64,000 nucleotides of DNA, taken from NCBI GenBank assembly GCA_963758945.1, contig CAVWXY010000006.1, forward strand, positions 124,001 to 188,000, read 5' to 3'. Positions within the stretch are counted from its first letter, which is position 1. Each line of letters starts with the position of its first letter. The DNA comes from VAZQ01 sp963758945 (lineage in GTDB: Bacteria > Pseudomonadota > Alphaproteobacteria > Rhizobiales > Xanthobacteraceae). Positions 46,234 to 56,444 of the stretch are shown piece after piece. The notes under the pieces were generated by a model. That model was not told the origin of the DNA, made no database searches, and was given only the letters and a program-made list of their open reading frames with translations. Both the position numbers and the translations under genes were made by a program.

Positions 46234-47694
46234 CTATTGCGCGTCGAGCTCGGCGCCGGTCTGCAGCGGTTTTTCCTCCATCGCCAGGAGCGCGATCAGC
46301 GCCACCGACATGCTGGCGGCGGCGACCAGGAACACCCGGCCGAACCCCTGGGCGCCGAGCCCCGCGCCGGCTTGGAAGACGCCACCGAGCGCCTGCCCCG
46401 CCGGCATGCCGGCGAGCACGATGGCGCCGAACACTGCGATCAGCATGGTGGCATAGAGGTTGCGGCTGAAATTCATGGTTCCGACCGAAATCCCGAGCTG
46501 GTGGCGCGCCACCACGTTCTGCATGGCAACCGCCGTGAGTGAAGGCAGCGGCCCGAACCCCGCTCCGATCACGATCAAGGTGAGCTCGAGCGACAGCGTC
46601 GTCATGGCGCCTGCGCGCCATGCCAGGCTCGCTACCGCCGCGATCGAGAGCGACAGGCCGAGCATCGGCAGGAGCTTGTAGCGCCGCACGCGGCCGAGCA
46701 CCTGGCCGGCGAGGCCGGCGCTGGCGTTGAGCGCCACCATGAATGCGACGAGGCTGAGCCCCGCCTCGGCCGGAGACGCACCCATCACGCTCTGCAGGTA
46801 GATCGGCAGGAAGACGTTGAGCCCGATGATGGAGCCCCAGCCGAAGGCGTTGGCGCCGATCGCGTAGCGCACGATCGGGTTCTTGAGGATGGCGATGGGG
46901 ATCAGCGGCTCGGGCGCGGTGATCATGCGCAGCACGAACAGCGTGCCCATGACGAGCGCGACCGCGAACAGCGCCAGGATCGGCAGCGACGTCCACGGAT
47001 AGCGCACGCCGCCGACGCTGAGAGCCAGCATGAACGCGACGCTGGCGCTCACGATCAGCGCGGCCCCGACGATGTCCAGCACGTGCGGCCGTTCGTAGCG
47101 CGGCAGGCGGCGCAGCAGCGATGTGGTGATCGCCAGCGCCGCAATGCCCATGGGAATGTTGATCCAGAAGATCACCGACCAATGCAGGTGCTCGGCGATC
47201 AAGCCGCCGAGCAGGGGCCCGCAGCCGCCGGCGGTGGTGTAGGTCACGGAGAAGTAGCCGTAGTAGCGGCCGCGCTCCTTGGGCGCGACCAGGTCGCCGA
47301 GCACGATCATGCCCATGGAGGACAGGCCGCCGCCCCCGAGGCCGTGCAGGGCGCGGCCGAGAATCAACACCGGCATGTCCGGCGCCAGCGCGCAGACCAG
47401 CGATCCCGCCATATAGGTCAGGATCGCGATGCGCAGCGTGAAGCGCCGCCCGTGGATGTCGGCAATCTTGCCGTAGAGCGGGATGATCGCGGTCGACGCC
47501 AGGAGATAGGCGGTGATCAGCCAGGGCAGGTTGCGGACGTCGCCGAAGTCGCGGCCGATCGTCGGCAGTGCGGTCGCCAGGATGGTCTGGTCGAGCGAGC
47601 CCATGAACGTCGGCAAGAGGACGCCGAGGACGATCAGCACCGTCTGTCGATGCGTGAGGGGCTCGGCCTCACGGCGGTCGGCGTAGGCGTCCAT
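46234..47694 (-). CDS. MFS drug exporter, DHA2-like (14-helix type)
   Basis: The 486-residue transporter has about 14 hydrophobic segments, the N-terminal FMGSLDQTILATALPTIGRD of the EmrB/QacA group, motif A in GKIADIHGRRFTLR, and the motif C region GLGGGGLSSMG. It probably exports lipophilic compounds with protons. The start at 47694 is chosen because the upstream extension is Arg/Pro-rich without similarity. No EmrA-like membrane fusion protein or regulator is adjacent. It converges with the transglutaminase-like gene. Confidence 0.9.
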   Translation of the reverse strand: MDAYADRREAEPLTHRQTVLIVLGVLLPTFMGSLDQTILATALPTIGRDFGDVRNLPWLITAYLLASTAIIPLYGKIADIHGRRFTLRIAILTYMAGSLVCALAPDMPVLILGRALHGLGGGGLSSMGMIVLGDLVAPKERGRYYGYFSVTYTTAGGCGPLLGGLIAEHLHWSVIFWINIPMGIAALAITTSLLRRLPRYERPHVLDIVGAALIVSASVAFMLALSVGGVRYPWTSLPILALFAVALVMGTLFVLRMITAPEPLIPIAILKNPIVRYAIGANAFGWGSIIGLNVFLPIYLQSVMGASPAEAGLSLVAFMVALNASAGLAGQVLGRVRRYKLLPMLGLSLSIAAVASLAWRAGAMTTLSLELTLIVIGAGFGPLPSLTAVAMQNVVARHQLGISVGTMNFSRNLYATMLIAVFGAIVLAGMPAGQALGGVFQAGAGLGAQGFGRVFLVAAASMSVALIALLAMEEKPLQTGAELDAQ

Positions 47695-47840
47695 CGGCAG
47701 GAGCGTTCCCGGTCCCGGTTTTTTGTGCGGCCGGCCGCAGGCGCCGGGCTTTGCCGTGTCTTGTAGGGCACCCGGTCTTGTTTCACCAGCAGCGGTCGGA
47801 CATTGGCCGGATGCCGGCGCCGCATACCCGTGCCGGGCGC

Positions 47841-48278
47841 TCAATCGCCGGACACTGCCGGCACCTGCCACTTCAATCCGGGAAATCGCGCGTAATCGCG
47901 ATCGAAGGTGATCCACTCACAGCCCGACTCGATGGCGAGCGCCGCAAACCAGGCGTCGGTGACACGCGGGCCACGAACGTCGTTCGTGATACAGAGACGT
48001 TTGAAGATGTCCCAGTGCCGCTCGCCGGGCTCTACGATGTGACAGTGGGGCTGCCCGAGAAGAAATTCAGAGAACTCGAACGCCTCCTCGATGGTGCTCG
48101 GCGTCCTATAGGCGCGCGGATTGGTGGTGACGCGGACCAAGGCGCTCAGCGCCAAAAGCGATATTCCGAACCGAGCATCGCCCGATACGATGCCGGCGAG
48201 CCACGCCCTGCAGAGTGCGTGTCGAGGCACATCCTGGCGAAACGCATAGATGAGGACATTAACGTCCGGCAGGATCAT
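47841..48278 (-). CDS. vapC: PIN-domain ribonuclease toxin (VapC-like)
   Basis: The 145-residue toxin has the PIN acidic residues: the first in ILPDVNVLIYAF, a Glu in the SLLALSALVRVT/EEAFEF region, RVTDAWFAALAIESG, and the last in WITFDRDYARFPG. VapC toxins cut tRNA or rRNA when not bound by antitoxin. Its ATG overlaps the antitoxin stop (ATGA), the usual coupling. It is intact. Confidence 0.87.
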   Translation of the reverse strand: MILPDVNVLIYAFRQDVPRHALCRAWLAGIVSGDARFGISLLALSALVRVTTNPRAYRTPSTIEEAFEFSEFLLGQPHCHIVEPGERHWDIFKRLCITNDVRGPRVTDAWFAALAIESGCEWITFDRDYARFPGLKWQVPAVSGD

Positions 48279-48550
48279 TTGAAGCGTTTCATCCGCTCGA
48301 CATATTCGAGATCGTCCATCTCCTGAATTGCCGAGAAACGCGTAATATCCACCCCCGGCATCGGGCCTCCGGTCGCCTTGCTGACTGGAGGCAGGGTACG
48401 TTTCTTCGTCGCTGCCTTCCCGCGCTCGGCCACCACCAATCGTAGCCCGTCCTCGATCAGCGATGTCAGCGTGCGGCCTTCCGCGGCGGCCTTGCGCTTG
48501 GCGCGCTTGAGCAAATCCTCGGGAAGACGGACCGTAGTGCGCTCGCTCAT
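48275..48550 (-). CDS. vapB: ribbon-helix-helix antitoxin (VapB-like)
   Basis: The 91-residue protein has an N-terminal ribbon-helix-helix DNA-binding domain (RTTVRLPEDLLKRAKRKAAA then TLTSLIEDGLRLVV) and a C-terminal tail (DITRFSAIQEMDDLEYVERM) suited to block the PIN toxin. It should repress its own promoter at the AT-rich palindromes that overlap its start codon. The gene order, antitoxin before toxin with ATGA overlap, is standard. Confidence 0.87.
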   Translation of the reverse strand: MSERTTVRLPEDLLKRAKRKAAAEGRTLTSLIEDGLRLVVAERGKAATKKRTLPPVSKATGGPMPGVDITRFSAIQEMDDLEYVERMKRFK

Positions 48551-48587
48551 ATGTCAAGACATATCATCTTAACATATATATGTCAAA
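48549..48587 (-). promoter_or_regulatory. vapBC promoter and operator palindromes
   Basis: Two palindromes lie together: ATATGTC-AA-GACATAT (48549-48564, overlapping the antitoxin ATG) and ACATATATATGT (48572-48583). On the minus strand a perfect TTGACA -35 box is at 48581-48586, and 17 bases on, TATGTC (48558-48563) could be the -10. That places the transcript start at or within a base or two of the ATG, so the mRNA may be leaderless. The two palindromes are likely antitoxin binding sites. Confidence 0.7.
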
Positions 48588-48889
48588 TAGACACGAGCAA
48601 CCCGTTGGCGTCGCCCGTCTGCCGTCAGCGGCCTGTGGACCAAGCGAGCGGCATGGCCGGCCGCACCTGCCGCGCCTCCAATCTGGCTCTGCTGCATTGC
48701 GCCAAAATGCGCACCCGCGGGCGCCGCCGACATTTCCTTGCCACCGACCGGGGCGCCGCGAAATTGCCAGTCGGCTCAACTTCTTGGCATTGCTGTCGCG
48801 CCGCCTCGGCCTATATCCTTTAAAACGAGTCGAAAATTCCCGGCGGCCGTCATGCCGCGGGGGCGGTTCCTGCCGCGGAGGCGCGCGCG
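48551..48889. other. intergenic region between vapBC and the indolepyruvate oxidoreductase gene
   Basis: Besides the vapBC promoter at its left end, the 339 bases hold no supported gene. The promoter of the oxidoreductase gene should be here; AT-rich CCTATATCCTTTAAAACGAG near 48810-48830 is a candidate -10 area. No transcription-factor motif is recognised. Confidence 0.5.
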
Positions 48890-51800
48890 ATGGCGCTCAA
48901 TCACGTCACCCTCGACGACAAGTATGATCTCGCCAAGAGCCGCATCTTCGTCACCGGCTTCCAGGCCATCGTGCGCCTCTGCCTGATGCAGAAGGAGCTC
49001 GACCGCCGCGCCGGCCTCAACACCGCCGGCTACGTCACCGGCTATCGCGGCTCCCCGCTCGGCACGCTGGACCTGCAGTTCATGCGCGCGCAACGCGCCC
49101 TCGACCGATACGACATCCGGTTCCAGCCCGGGCTCAACGAGGACATCGCCGCGACCGCGCTCTGGGGCACGCAGCAGGCCGAATTGCGCGGGGAGGGCAG
49201 GTTCGACGGCGTGTTCGGGCTCTGGTACGGCAAGGGACCGGGCGTCGACCGCACCGGCGACGTCTTCCGCCACGCCAATTTCGCCGGCACCTCGCGGCAC
49301 GGCGGCGTGCTCGCGCTGATGGGCGACGACCACACCGCCGAATCCTCCACCACCGCGCACCAGTCCGAATACCACTTCATCGACGTCATGATCCCGATCC
49401 TGAACCCCGCCGGGGTGCAGGAGATCCTGGACTACGGCCTCTACGGCTGGGCGATGTCGCGCTTCTGCGGCAGCTGGGTCGCGCTCAAATCCATGCACGA
49501 GACGGTGGAATCGACCGCCGTCATCGACGGCAGCCTGGAGCGCATCAACATCGTCATCCCGCAGGACTTCGCCATGCCGGAAGGCGGCCTCAACATCCGC
49601 CTGCGCGACACCATCCTCGGCCAGGAGGCGCGCCTGCACGACTACAAGCGCGACGCCATGCTCGCCTTCGTGCGCGCCAACAAGCTCAACAAGTACATCA
49701 CCTCGGGCGGCCGCAGGCCGAAGATCGGCGTCATCACCGTCGGCAAGAGCTATCTCGACGTGCGCCAGGCGCTGGACGAGCTCGGCATCGACGAGGTCGC
49801 CTGCAACGATCTCGGCATCCGGCTCTACAAGATCGGCTGCCCGTGGCCGATCAGCCAGCGCGACCTCAAGGAGTTCGCCGCGGGTCTCGAGCTGATCATC
49901 GTGGTCGAGGAGAAGCGCTCGCTCATCGAGGTGCAGGTGCGCGAGGAGCTCTACGGCACCGCCAATCAGCCGGTCTGCATCGGCAAGAAGGACGAGCGCG
50001 GCAACTGGCTGTTCCCGGTGAAGGGCGCGCTCGATCCCAACGAGGTCGCGATCTGCATCGGCGAGCGGATCCTGCAGCGGGTCGGGCCCAACGAGCAGAT
50101 CGCCGCGCGCGTCACCCAGCTCAAGGAGGCGCAGCGGATTCTCGCCGAGACCCAGGACGTGGCGGTGCGCATCCCCTATTTCTGCTCCGGCTGCCCGCAC
50201 AACACCTCGACCGTGGTGCCGGAGGGCATGCGCGCCTATGCCGGCATCGGCTGCCATTACATGGCGCAGTGGATGGACCGCTCGACGCTCGGCTACACCC
50301 AGATGGGCGGGGAGGGGGCCAACTGGATCGGCGAGGCGCCGTTCTCGAAGCGCCCGCACGTGTTCCAGAATCTCGGCGACGGCACCTACAACCATTCCGG
50401 CTACATGGCGATCCGCGGCGCGATCGCGGCGAACGTCAACATCACCTACAAGATCCTGTTCAACGACGCGGTCGCCATGACCGGCGGGCAGGCCAATGAC
50501 GGCGGGCTCACGGTGCCGCAGATCGCGCGCCAGGTGGCGGCGGAAGGGGCCAAGCGCGTCGTCGTCGTCACCGACGAGCCGTGGAAATACGCAAGGCGCG
50601 AGGACTGGCCGCGCGGGCTCACCATCCATCACCGCGACGAGCTGATCTCCGTGCAGCAGGAGCTCGCGCAAGGTCCCGGGCGTGACCGTGCTGATCTACG
50701 ACCAGACCTGCGCCGCCGAGAAGCGCCGCCGCCGGAAGCGCGGGCGGTTCCCGGACCCCGACAAGCGCGTGATCATCAACGAGCTCGTCTGCGAAGGCTG
50801 CGGCGACTGCGGCGTGAAATCGAATTGCGTCTCGGTGCAGCCGCTGGAGACCGAATGGGGCCGCAAGCGCACCATCGACCAGTCGAGCTGCAACAAGGAC
50901 TTTTCCTGCGTGAAGGGCTTCTGCCCGTCGTTCGTCACGGTCTACGGCGCCAAGCTCAAGCAGGGCACCGGCGTCGCGGCCGACCATGCGCTGCCGCCGC
51001 TGCCGGAGCCGGCCTTGCCGGCGATCCGCAAGACCTACGACATCATCGTGACCGGCGTCGGCGGCACCGGCATCGTGACCATCGGCGGCATCCTCGGCAT
51101 GGCCGCCCATCTCGAGGGCAAGGGCGTCGGCGTGCTCGACATGGCCGGCCTCGCGCAGAAGGGCGGCGCGGTCTACAGCCACATGCGCATCGCCGAGCGG
51201 GCGGAGGATATCCACGCCATCCGTATCGCCGCCGGCGGCGCCGAGCTCGTGCTCGGCGGCGACATCGTGGTGGCCGGCAACCGCAAGGTGCTCGCGGCGG
51301 TCAAGCACGGGGTGACCGAAATGGTCGTCAACCTCGCCGAGTTCCTGCCCGGCGACTTCACCCGCAACGCCGACTTCTCGCTGCCGACCGAGCGGCTCAA
51401 GCGCGCCATCATCGCCGATGCCGGCCGCGAGAAGACGCACTTCATCGATGCCACGCGGGCGGCGACCGCGCTGTTCGGCAACAGCGTCGGCGCCAATATC
51501 TTCCTCGTCGGCTACGCCTACCAGCTCGGCGCCGTCCCGCTCGCGGCGGCATCGATCGAGCGCGCGATCGAGCTCAACGGCGAAGCCGTGGAGATGAACA
51601 AGGCCGCGTTCCATTGGGGGCGTCGCGCCGCTGGTCGACCCGGCCGCGGTCGAGGCGCTGATCAAGCCCGCGCCGGACGCGGACGGCGACGCGCGGCGGC
51701 TATCGCGCTCCCTCGAGGAGTTGGTCGAGCGCCGTGTTGACTTCCTCACCGCCTATCAGAGCGCGGCCTATGCCGCGCGCTACCGCCGCTTGGTCGAGAA

Positions 51801-52377
51801 GGCGCGGGCGGTCGAGGCGGCGCGCGCGCCCGGCAAGAGCGGCTTGGCCGACGCGGTCGCGCGCTATCTCTTCAAGCTGATGGCCTACAAGGACGAATAC
51901 GAGGTCGCCCGCCTCTATGCCGACGAAGTCCTTCGCCAAGCAGGTCGGGCGCGAGCTCGGCGGCGAGAACCTGCGCCTCCACGTGCATCTCGCTCCGCCG
52001 CTCCTCGCCCGCCGCGACAAGGCGACGGGCGAGCCGAGGAAGATGACGTTCGGGCCGTGGATCTTCCCGCTGTTCGCCGCTGCTGGCGAAATTCAAGTTC
52101 CTGCGCGGCACCGCTGTTCGATCCGTTCGGCTATTCGACCGAGCGCAAGACCGAGCGCGCGCTCGTGCGCGACTACGAGACCATGCTCGAGGAGGTGTTC
52201 TCGAAGCTCGACGCCGACAACCACCATATCGCGGTCGGCCTCGCCGCCATCCCGGAAAAGATCCGCGGCTTCGGGCACGTCAAGATGCGCCACCTCGGGG
52301 CGGCCAAGGCCGACGAGGCGGCGCTGCTCGATCAGTTCCGCGCCGGCCCGGCGCCGCTGCTCAAGGCGGCGGAGTAG
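48890..52377 (+). pseudogene. single-chain indolepyruvate ferredoxin oxidoreductase, five extra bases
   Basis: This is the fused alpha/beta/gamma type of about 1160 residues. The N-terminal part includes TAGYVTGYRGSPLGTLD and GPGVDRTGDVFRHANF, the TPP part GCHYMAQWMDRSTLGYTQMG and NDAVAMTGGQ, then the [4Fe-4S] motif CEGCGDCGVKSNC and the gamma domain VTGVGGTGIVTIGGILG. The frame shifts by one at about 50669, 51621, 51928, 52076 and 52113, each time as if one base were inserted; removing all five gives 1160 residues. It converts aryl-pyruvates to aryl-acetyl-CoA (or the reverse) with ferredoxin. The following liv genes and ligases fit aromatic amino-acid or aryl-acid use. Confidence 0.86.
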
Positions 52378-52732
52378 CTCCAAGCCCGGGCGACGCATGA
52401 AGCGCGGCGCAATGCGGGACCAGTCCGGCCGCGCGGCACCGGACCCGGATTGCGCCATGGCGGCGACGCAGGCGCGCGCAACCGCGCTTCAGGCTCCGTC
52501 CGGGTACTCGATCGGTCCGGCTACACAAAGTGCTGACTTGACCCGGGCTTGAGCCCATTTTCTTATGCCCGGACAACGATCCGCCGGCGAACGGCGGCAA
52601 GTCGCATGGCCCGCGCGGCTCGACGCGGTGAACTGGGAGGACTGCCGTGGCGACCCACGTCGCTCGCGCCCACACGTTCCCCGCCCTCCCGATCGGCAAC
52701 GCCTGTCACGGCCGGTCGCCGGAGCGCGGCGC

Positions 52733-53551
52733 ATGAGCGCGGCCGAGCGCATCCTGGAGGTGGCGGACGTCTCGATCCGGTTCGGCGGCGTACAGGCGCT
52801 GACCGACGTCAGCTTCCACGTCGAGCGCGGCCAGGTGTTCTCGATCATCGGGCCCAACGGAGCCGGCAAGACATCGATGCTCAACTGCATCTCCGGCCGC
52901 TATCGGCCGACGAAGGGGCAGCTCTTCTACAAGGGCCAGCCGCTCGCCGGCCACTCGATCAACGACCGCGCCCGGCTCGGGATCGGGCGCACGTTTCAGA
53001 ACCTGGCCCTGTTCAGCCATATGTCGGTGCTCGACAACATCATGGTCGGCCGTCATCATCTGATGCGCAACAACTTCGTCACCGGCATGCTGTATTGGGT
53101 CGGCGGGGCGCAGCGCGAGGAGCAGGAGAATCGCCGCAGGGTCGAGGACATCATCGACTTTCTCGAGATCCAGCACGTGCGCAACGAGCCGGCCGGCACC
53201 TTGCCCTACGGCCTGCGCAAGCGCGTCGAGCTGGCGCGCGCGATCGCCATCGAGCCGGAGCTGATCCTCCTCGACGAGCCGATGGCCGGCATGAACCTCG
53301 AGGAGAAGGAGGACATGGCCCGCTACGTCATCGATCTCAACCAGGAGCTCGGCAAGACGGTGGTCATGATCGAGCACGACATGGGCGTGGTGATGGACAT
53401 CTCGCAACGTGTCATGGTGCTCGATTTCGGCAAGAAGATCTGCGAGGGGAGCCCGGACGAGGTGCTCGCCAACGAGCACGTGAGGCGCGCCTATCTCGGC
53501 GAGGAGGACGACGTCCTTGACGAGGAGAAAGAGGAGCGCGCGGTTCCATGA
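52733..53551 (+). CDS. livG: liv-type ABC transporter ATP-binding protein
   Basis: The 272-residue ATPase has Walker A GPNGAGKTS, signature LPYGLRKRVELARAIA (a LivG-type variant of LSGGQ) and Walker B LILLDEP, with the BCA-type C-terminal tail VRRAYLGEE. GGAG lies eight bases before the start; the 356-base stretch from the preceding oxidoreductase stop holds no supported gene. With LivF it drives uptake through LivHM. Its stop overlaps the start of the acyl-CoA ligase gene by four bases. Confidence 0.91.
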   Translation: MSAAERILEVADVSIRFGGVQALTDVSFHVERGQVFSIIGPNGAGKTSMLNCISGRYRPTKGQLFYKGQPLAGHSINDRARLGIGRTFQNLALFSHMSVLDNIMVGRHHLMRNNFVTGMLYWVGGAQREEQENRRRVEDIIDFLEIQHVRNEPAGTLPYGLRKRVELARAIAIEPELILLDEPMAGMNLEEKEDMARYVIDLNQELGKTVVMIEHDMGVVMDISQRVMVLDFGKKICEGSPDEVLANEHVRRAYLGEEDDVLDEEKEERAVP

Positions 53552-55536
53552 TGGATGTGCGCACCGAGATCGTGCACGTGGAGGGCTCGACCTGCGGTTG
53601 GCCCAAGGCCGCGGGCGTCGTGGCCGAGGTCGCGGCGCACGACACCACGCCGCGCATGCTCGCGCGCAACTCCCGCCAATATCCCGACCTGGTCGCGCAG
53701 CGCGAGAAGGAGTTCGGCATCTGGACCGCCTACACTTGGCGTTCCGTCGAGGAGCACGTGCGCCGCATCGCGGCCGGTCTTGCGGCGCTCGGCGTCGCGC
53801 TCGGCGATGTCGTCGTGCTCATCGGCGACAACCGGCCGGCCTGGGTCTGGGGCGAGATCGCCGCGCATGCCTGCCGGGCCCGCAGCCTCGGCATCTACCG
53901 CGACGCGCTGGAGGACGAGATCGCCTATCTCGCCGACTACACCGCGCCGAAGGTGGCGATCGCCGAGGACGAGGAGCAGGTCGACAAGCTCCTCAACCTC
54001 GACGACCGCATCCCGAGCATCGAGCGCATCGTCTATCTCGACCCGCGCGGCATGCGGAAATACGACGACCCGCGCCTCATCTCCATCGCCGATCTCGAGG
54101 CTTCCGGCCAAGCCGCGCTGGACCGTGATCCCCGCGGCTACGAGCGCATGGTCGCCGCGACGCGCCCCGACGACGTCGCCATTCTGTGCACGACCTCGGG
54201 CACGACCTCGCATCCCAAGCTGGCCGAGTGGACGCACCGCGCCTTCCTCGGCCACGCCGCCTCCTATCTCGAGGCCGATCCCAAAGGCGCGGACGACGAA
54301 TATGTCGCGGTGCTGCCGCTCTCCTGGGTCATGGAGCAGATGTATTCGGTGGCCTGGAACCTGATCGCCCGGATGAAGGTGAACTTCCCGGAGGAGCAGG
54401 CCACGGTGATGGCCGATCTGCGCGAGATCGGACCGACTTTCCTGCTGCTCGCGCCCCGCGTCTGGGAGCAGATCGCCGCCGACGTGCGCGCCCGGATGAT
54501 GGACGCGAGCGCCTGGAAACAGGCGATCTACGCCTGGGGCGTGCGGCACGGGGTCGCGGCCGTCGAGCGGGGCTCCCGCTCCTGGCTCGCCGACAAACTA
54601 GTGTTCGCGGCTTTGCGCGACCGGCTGGGTTTCAAGAATCTCGCCTCCGCCGCCACCGGCGGCGCCGCGATGGGCCCCGATACGTTCAAGTTCTTCCTCG
54701 CCATGCGCGTGCCGTTGCGGCAGCTCTACGGCCAGACCGAGGCGCTGGGCGCGCATACCATCCACCGCCCGGACGACGTCCATCACGAGACCGTCGGCTA
54801 CCCGATGCCCGGCGTCGAGATCGCGATCAAGGATCCCGATCCGGAGGGGCTCGGCGAGATCGTCGTGCGGCACCCGCACATGATGGCAGGCTACTACAAG
54901 AATCCCGCCGCCGGCGCGGATGCGTTCGCCGCCGGCGGCTGGCTCCTGACCGGCGACGCCGGTTACCTGACGCCCGGCCGCCACCTCGTCGTCGTCGATC
55001 GCGCCAAGGACCTGGCGGTCACGTCCACCGGAGTACGCTTCTCGCCGCAATATATCGAGAACAAGCTCAAGTTCTCGACCTTCGTCGCCGAGGCGGTGAT
55101 CATCGGCGCCGGCCGGCCCTACCTGACCGCCATCATCTGTATCCGCTATTCGGTGGTGGGCAAATGGGCGGAGAAGCGCCGCATCGCGTTCACCACCTAC
55201 ACCGATCTCGCCGCGCGGCCGGAGGTCTATGCCTTGCTTCGCCGCGAGGTCGAGATCGTCAATGCGTCGCTGCCCGAGGGCCAGCGCATCCGCAAGTTCG
55301 TGCTGCTCTACAAGGAGCTCGACGCCGACGACGGGGAGCTGACCCGCACGCGCAAGGTGCGCCGCGGCGTGGTCGCCGAAAAGTACGGCGCCATCATCGA
55401 TGCACTCTATTCCGACGCCAGCCATGTCGATATCGACACCGTGATCCATTTCCAGGACGGCAGCAGGCAGCGCATCGTGACCAAGTTGAAGAACGAGAGC
55501 CTCGCGGCGGAGGCGGGCGGAACGGGCCGCGCATGA
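53548..55536 (+). CDS. AMP-dependent acyl-CoA synthetase (long-chain/aryl type)
   Basis: The 662-residue adenylating ligase has the P-loop TSGTTSHPKLAEWTHR, the YGQTEALGAH motif A5, TGDAGYLTPGRHLVVVDRAKD (A7-A8) and VTSTGVRFSPQYIENKLK. It belongs to the FadD15-like branch found inside liv operons of Hyphomicrobiales. It would activate an imported carboxylic acid to its CoA thioester, trapping it. Its ATG overlaps livG and its stop overlaps livH, so the genes are translated as one unit. Confidence 0.88.
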   Translation: MMDVRTEIVHVEGSTCGWPKAAGVVAEVAAHDTTPRMLARNSRQYPDLVAQREKEFGIWTAYTWRSVEEHVRRIAAGLAALGVALGDVVVLIGDNRPAWVWGEIAAHACRARSLGIYRDALEDEIAYLADYTAPKVAIAEDEEQVDKLLNLDDRIPSIERIVYLDPRGMRKYDDPRLISIADLEASGQAALDRDPRGYERMVAATRPDDVAILCTTSGTTSHPKLAEWTHRAFLGHAASYLEADPKGADDEYVAVLPLSWVMEQMYSVAWNLIARMKVNFPEEQATVMADLREIGPTFLLLAPRVWEQIAADVRARMMDASAWKQAIYAWGVRHGVAAVERGSRSWLADKLVFAALRDRLGFKNLASAATGGAAMGPDTFKFFLAMRVPLRQLYGQTEALGAHTIHRPDDVHHETVGYPMPGVEIAIKDPDPEGLGEIVVRHPHMMAGYYKNPAAGADAFAAGGWLLTGDAGYLTPGRHLVVVDRAKDLAVTSTGVRFSPQYIENKLKFSTFVAEAVIIGAGRPYLTAIICIRYSVVGKWAEKRRIAFTTYTDLAARPEVYALLRREVEIVNASLPEGQRIRKFVLLYKELDADDGELTRTRKVRRGVVAEKYGAIIDALYSDASHVDIDTVIHFQDGSRQRIVTKLKNESLAAEAGGTGRA

Positions 55537-56426
55537 ATTGGGACCTGCTCGTCCAGCTGCTGGTCAACGGGCTCATCGTCGGGATGCTCTACGGCGTCGT
55601 CGCGATGTGCTTCACGCTGATCTACAAGTCGACGCAGGTGGTCAATTTCGCCCAGGGCGAATTCCTGGTGCTCGGCGCCTGGATCTGCTGGTTCTTCATC
55701 GTGAAATGGCAGCTGCCGTTCGTGGTCGCCTTTGCCTTCGCGCTGGTGTTCACCACCCTCTACGGCATTCTGGTGCAGGTCGTGATCCTGCGTCCCCTGA
55801 TCGGGGAGCCGATCATCTCCGTCATCATGGTGACCATCGGCCTGTCGATCTTCATGCAGGCCTTGATGAACTGGACCTTCGGCAACAACGCCGCCCGCTT
55901 CCCGGAGGTGTTCGGCGCCGGGAAGGTCACCATCGCCGGTCTCAACGTCGAGACCGCCTACCTCATGAGCTTCGTGCTGTCGCTGGTGATCATGGTCGTG
56001 TTCTTCTATTTCTTCCGCTATTCGCGCTACGGCCTGGCCATGCGCGCGACCGCCTACAACCAGCAGATCGCGCAGAGCCTCGGCATCTCGGTCAAGCAGG
56101 TATTCGCCATGGCCTGGGCCATCTCGGCGCTGGTCTCCGGCGTCGCCGGCGTCGTGCTCGGCCTCGTCAACGCGGTCTCCAACTCGCTGGCGATCATCGG
56201 CATCAAGGTGTTTCCGGCGGTCATCGTCGGCGGTCTCGATTCGATCGTCGGCGCGGTGGTCGGCGGCGTCATCATCGGACTGCTGGAGAACCTGGCCGAG
56301 TTCGTCGACGGCCAGTACCTGCACATCGGCAACATGTATACCGTCGCGCCGTTCTACGTGCTCATCATCATCCTGATGATCCGGCCCTACGGCCTGTTCG
56401 GCACCGAGAACATCGAGCGGCTGTGA
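55533..56426 (+). CDS. livH: liv-type ABC transporter permease LivH
   Basis: The 297-residue membrane protein has the LivH pattern NGLIVGMLYGVVAMCFTLIYKSTQVVNFAQGEFLVLGA near the N-terminus and RATAYNQQIAQSLGISVKQVFAMAWAISAL in the coupling region. The tail is IRPYGLFGTENIERL. It forms the channel with LivM. ATGA overlap with the ligase stop; livM begins 18 bases after its end. Confidence 0.93.
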   Translation: MNWDLLVQLLVNGLIVGMLYGVVAMCFTLIYKSTQVVNFAQGEFLVLGAWICWFFIVKWQLPFVVAFAFALVFTTLYGILVQVVILRPLIGEPIISVIMVTIGLSIFMQALMNWTFGNNAARFPEVFGAGKVTIAGLNVETAYLMSFVLSLVIMVVFFYFFRYSRYGLAMRATAYNQQIAQSLGISVKQVFAMAWAISALVSGVAGVVLGLVNAVSNSLAIIGIKVFPAVIVGGLDSIVGAVVGGVIIGLLENLAEFVDGQYLHIGNMYTVAPFYVLIIILMIRPYGLFGTENIERL

Positions 56427-56444
56427 GGCGGGAGCGTCAAGGCC

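Noticed and set aside
48890..52377. Programmed ribosomal frameshifting in the indolepyruvate oxidoreductase
   Set aside because: Five shifts in one gene without slippery sequences or stimulatory structures, and similar shifts in unrelated genes, make recoding unlikely.
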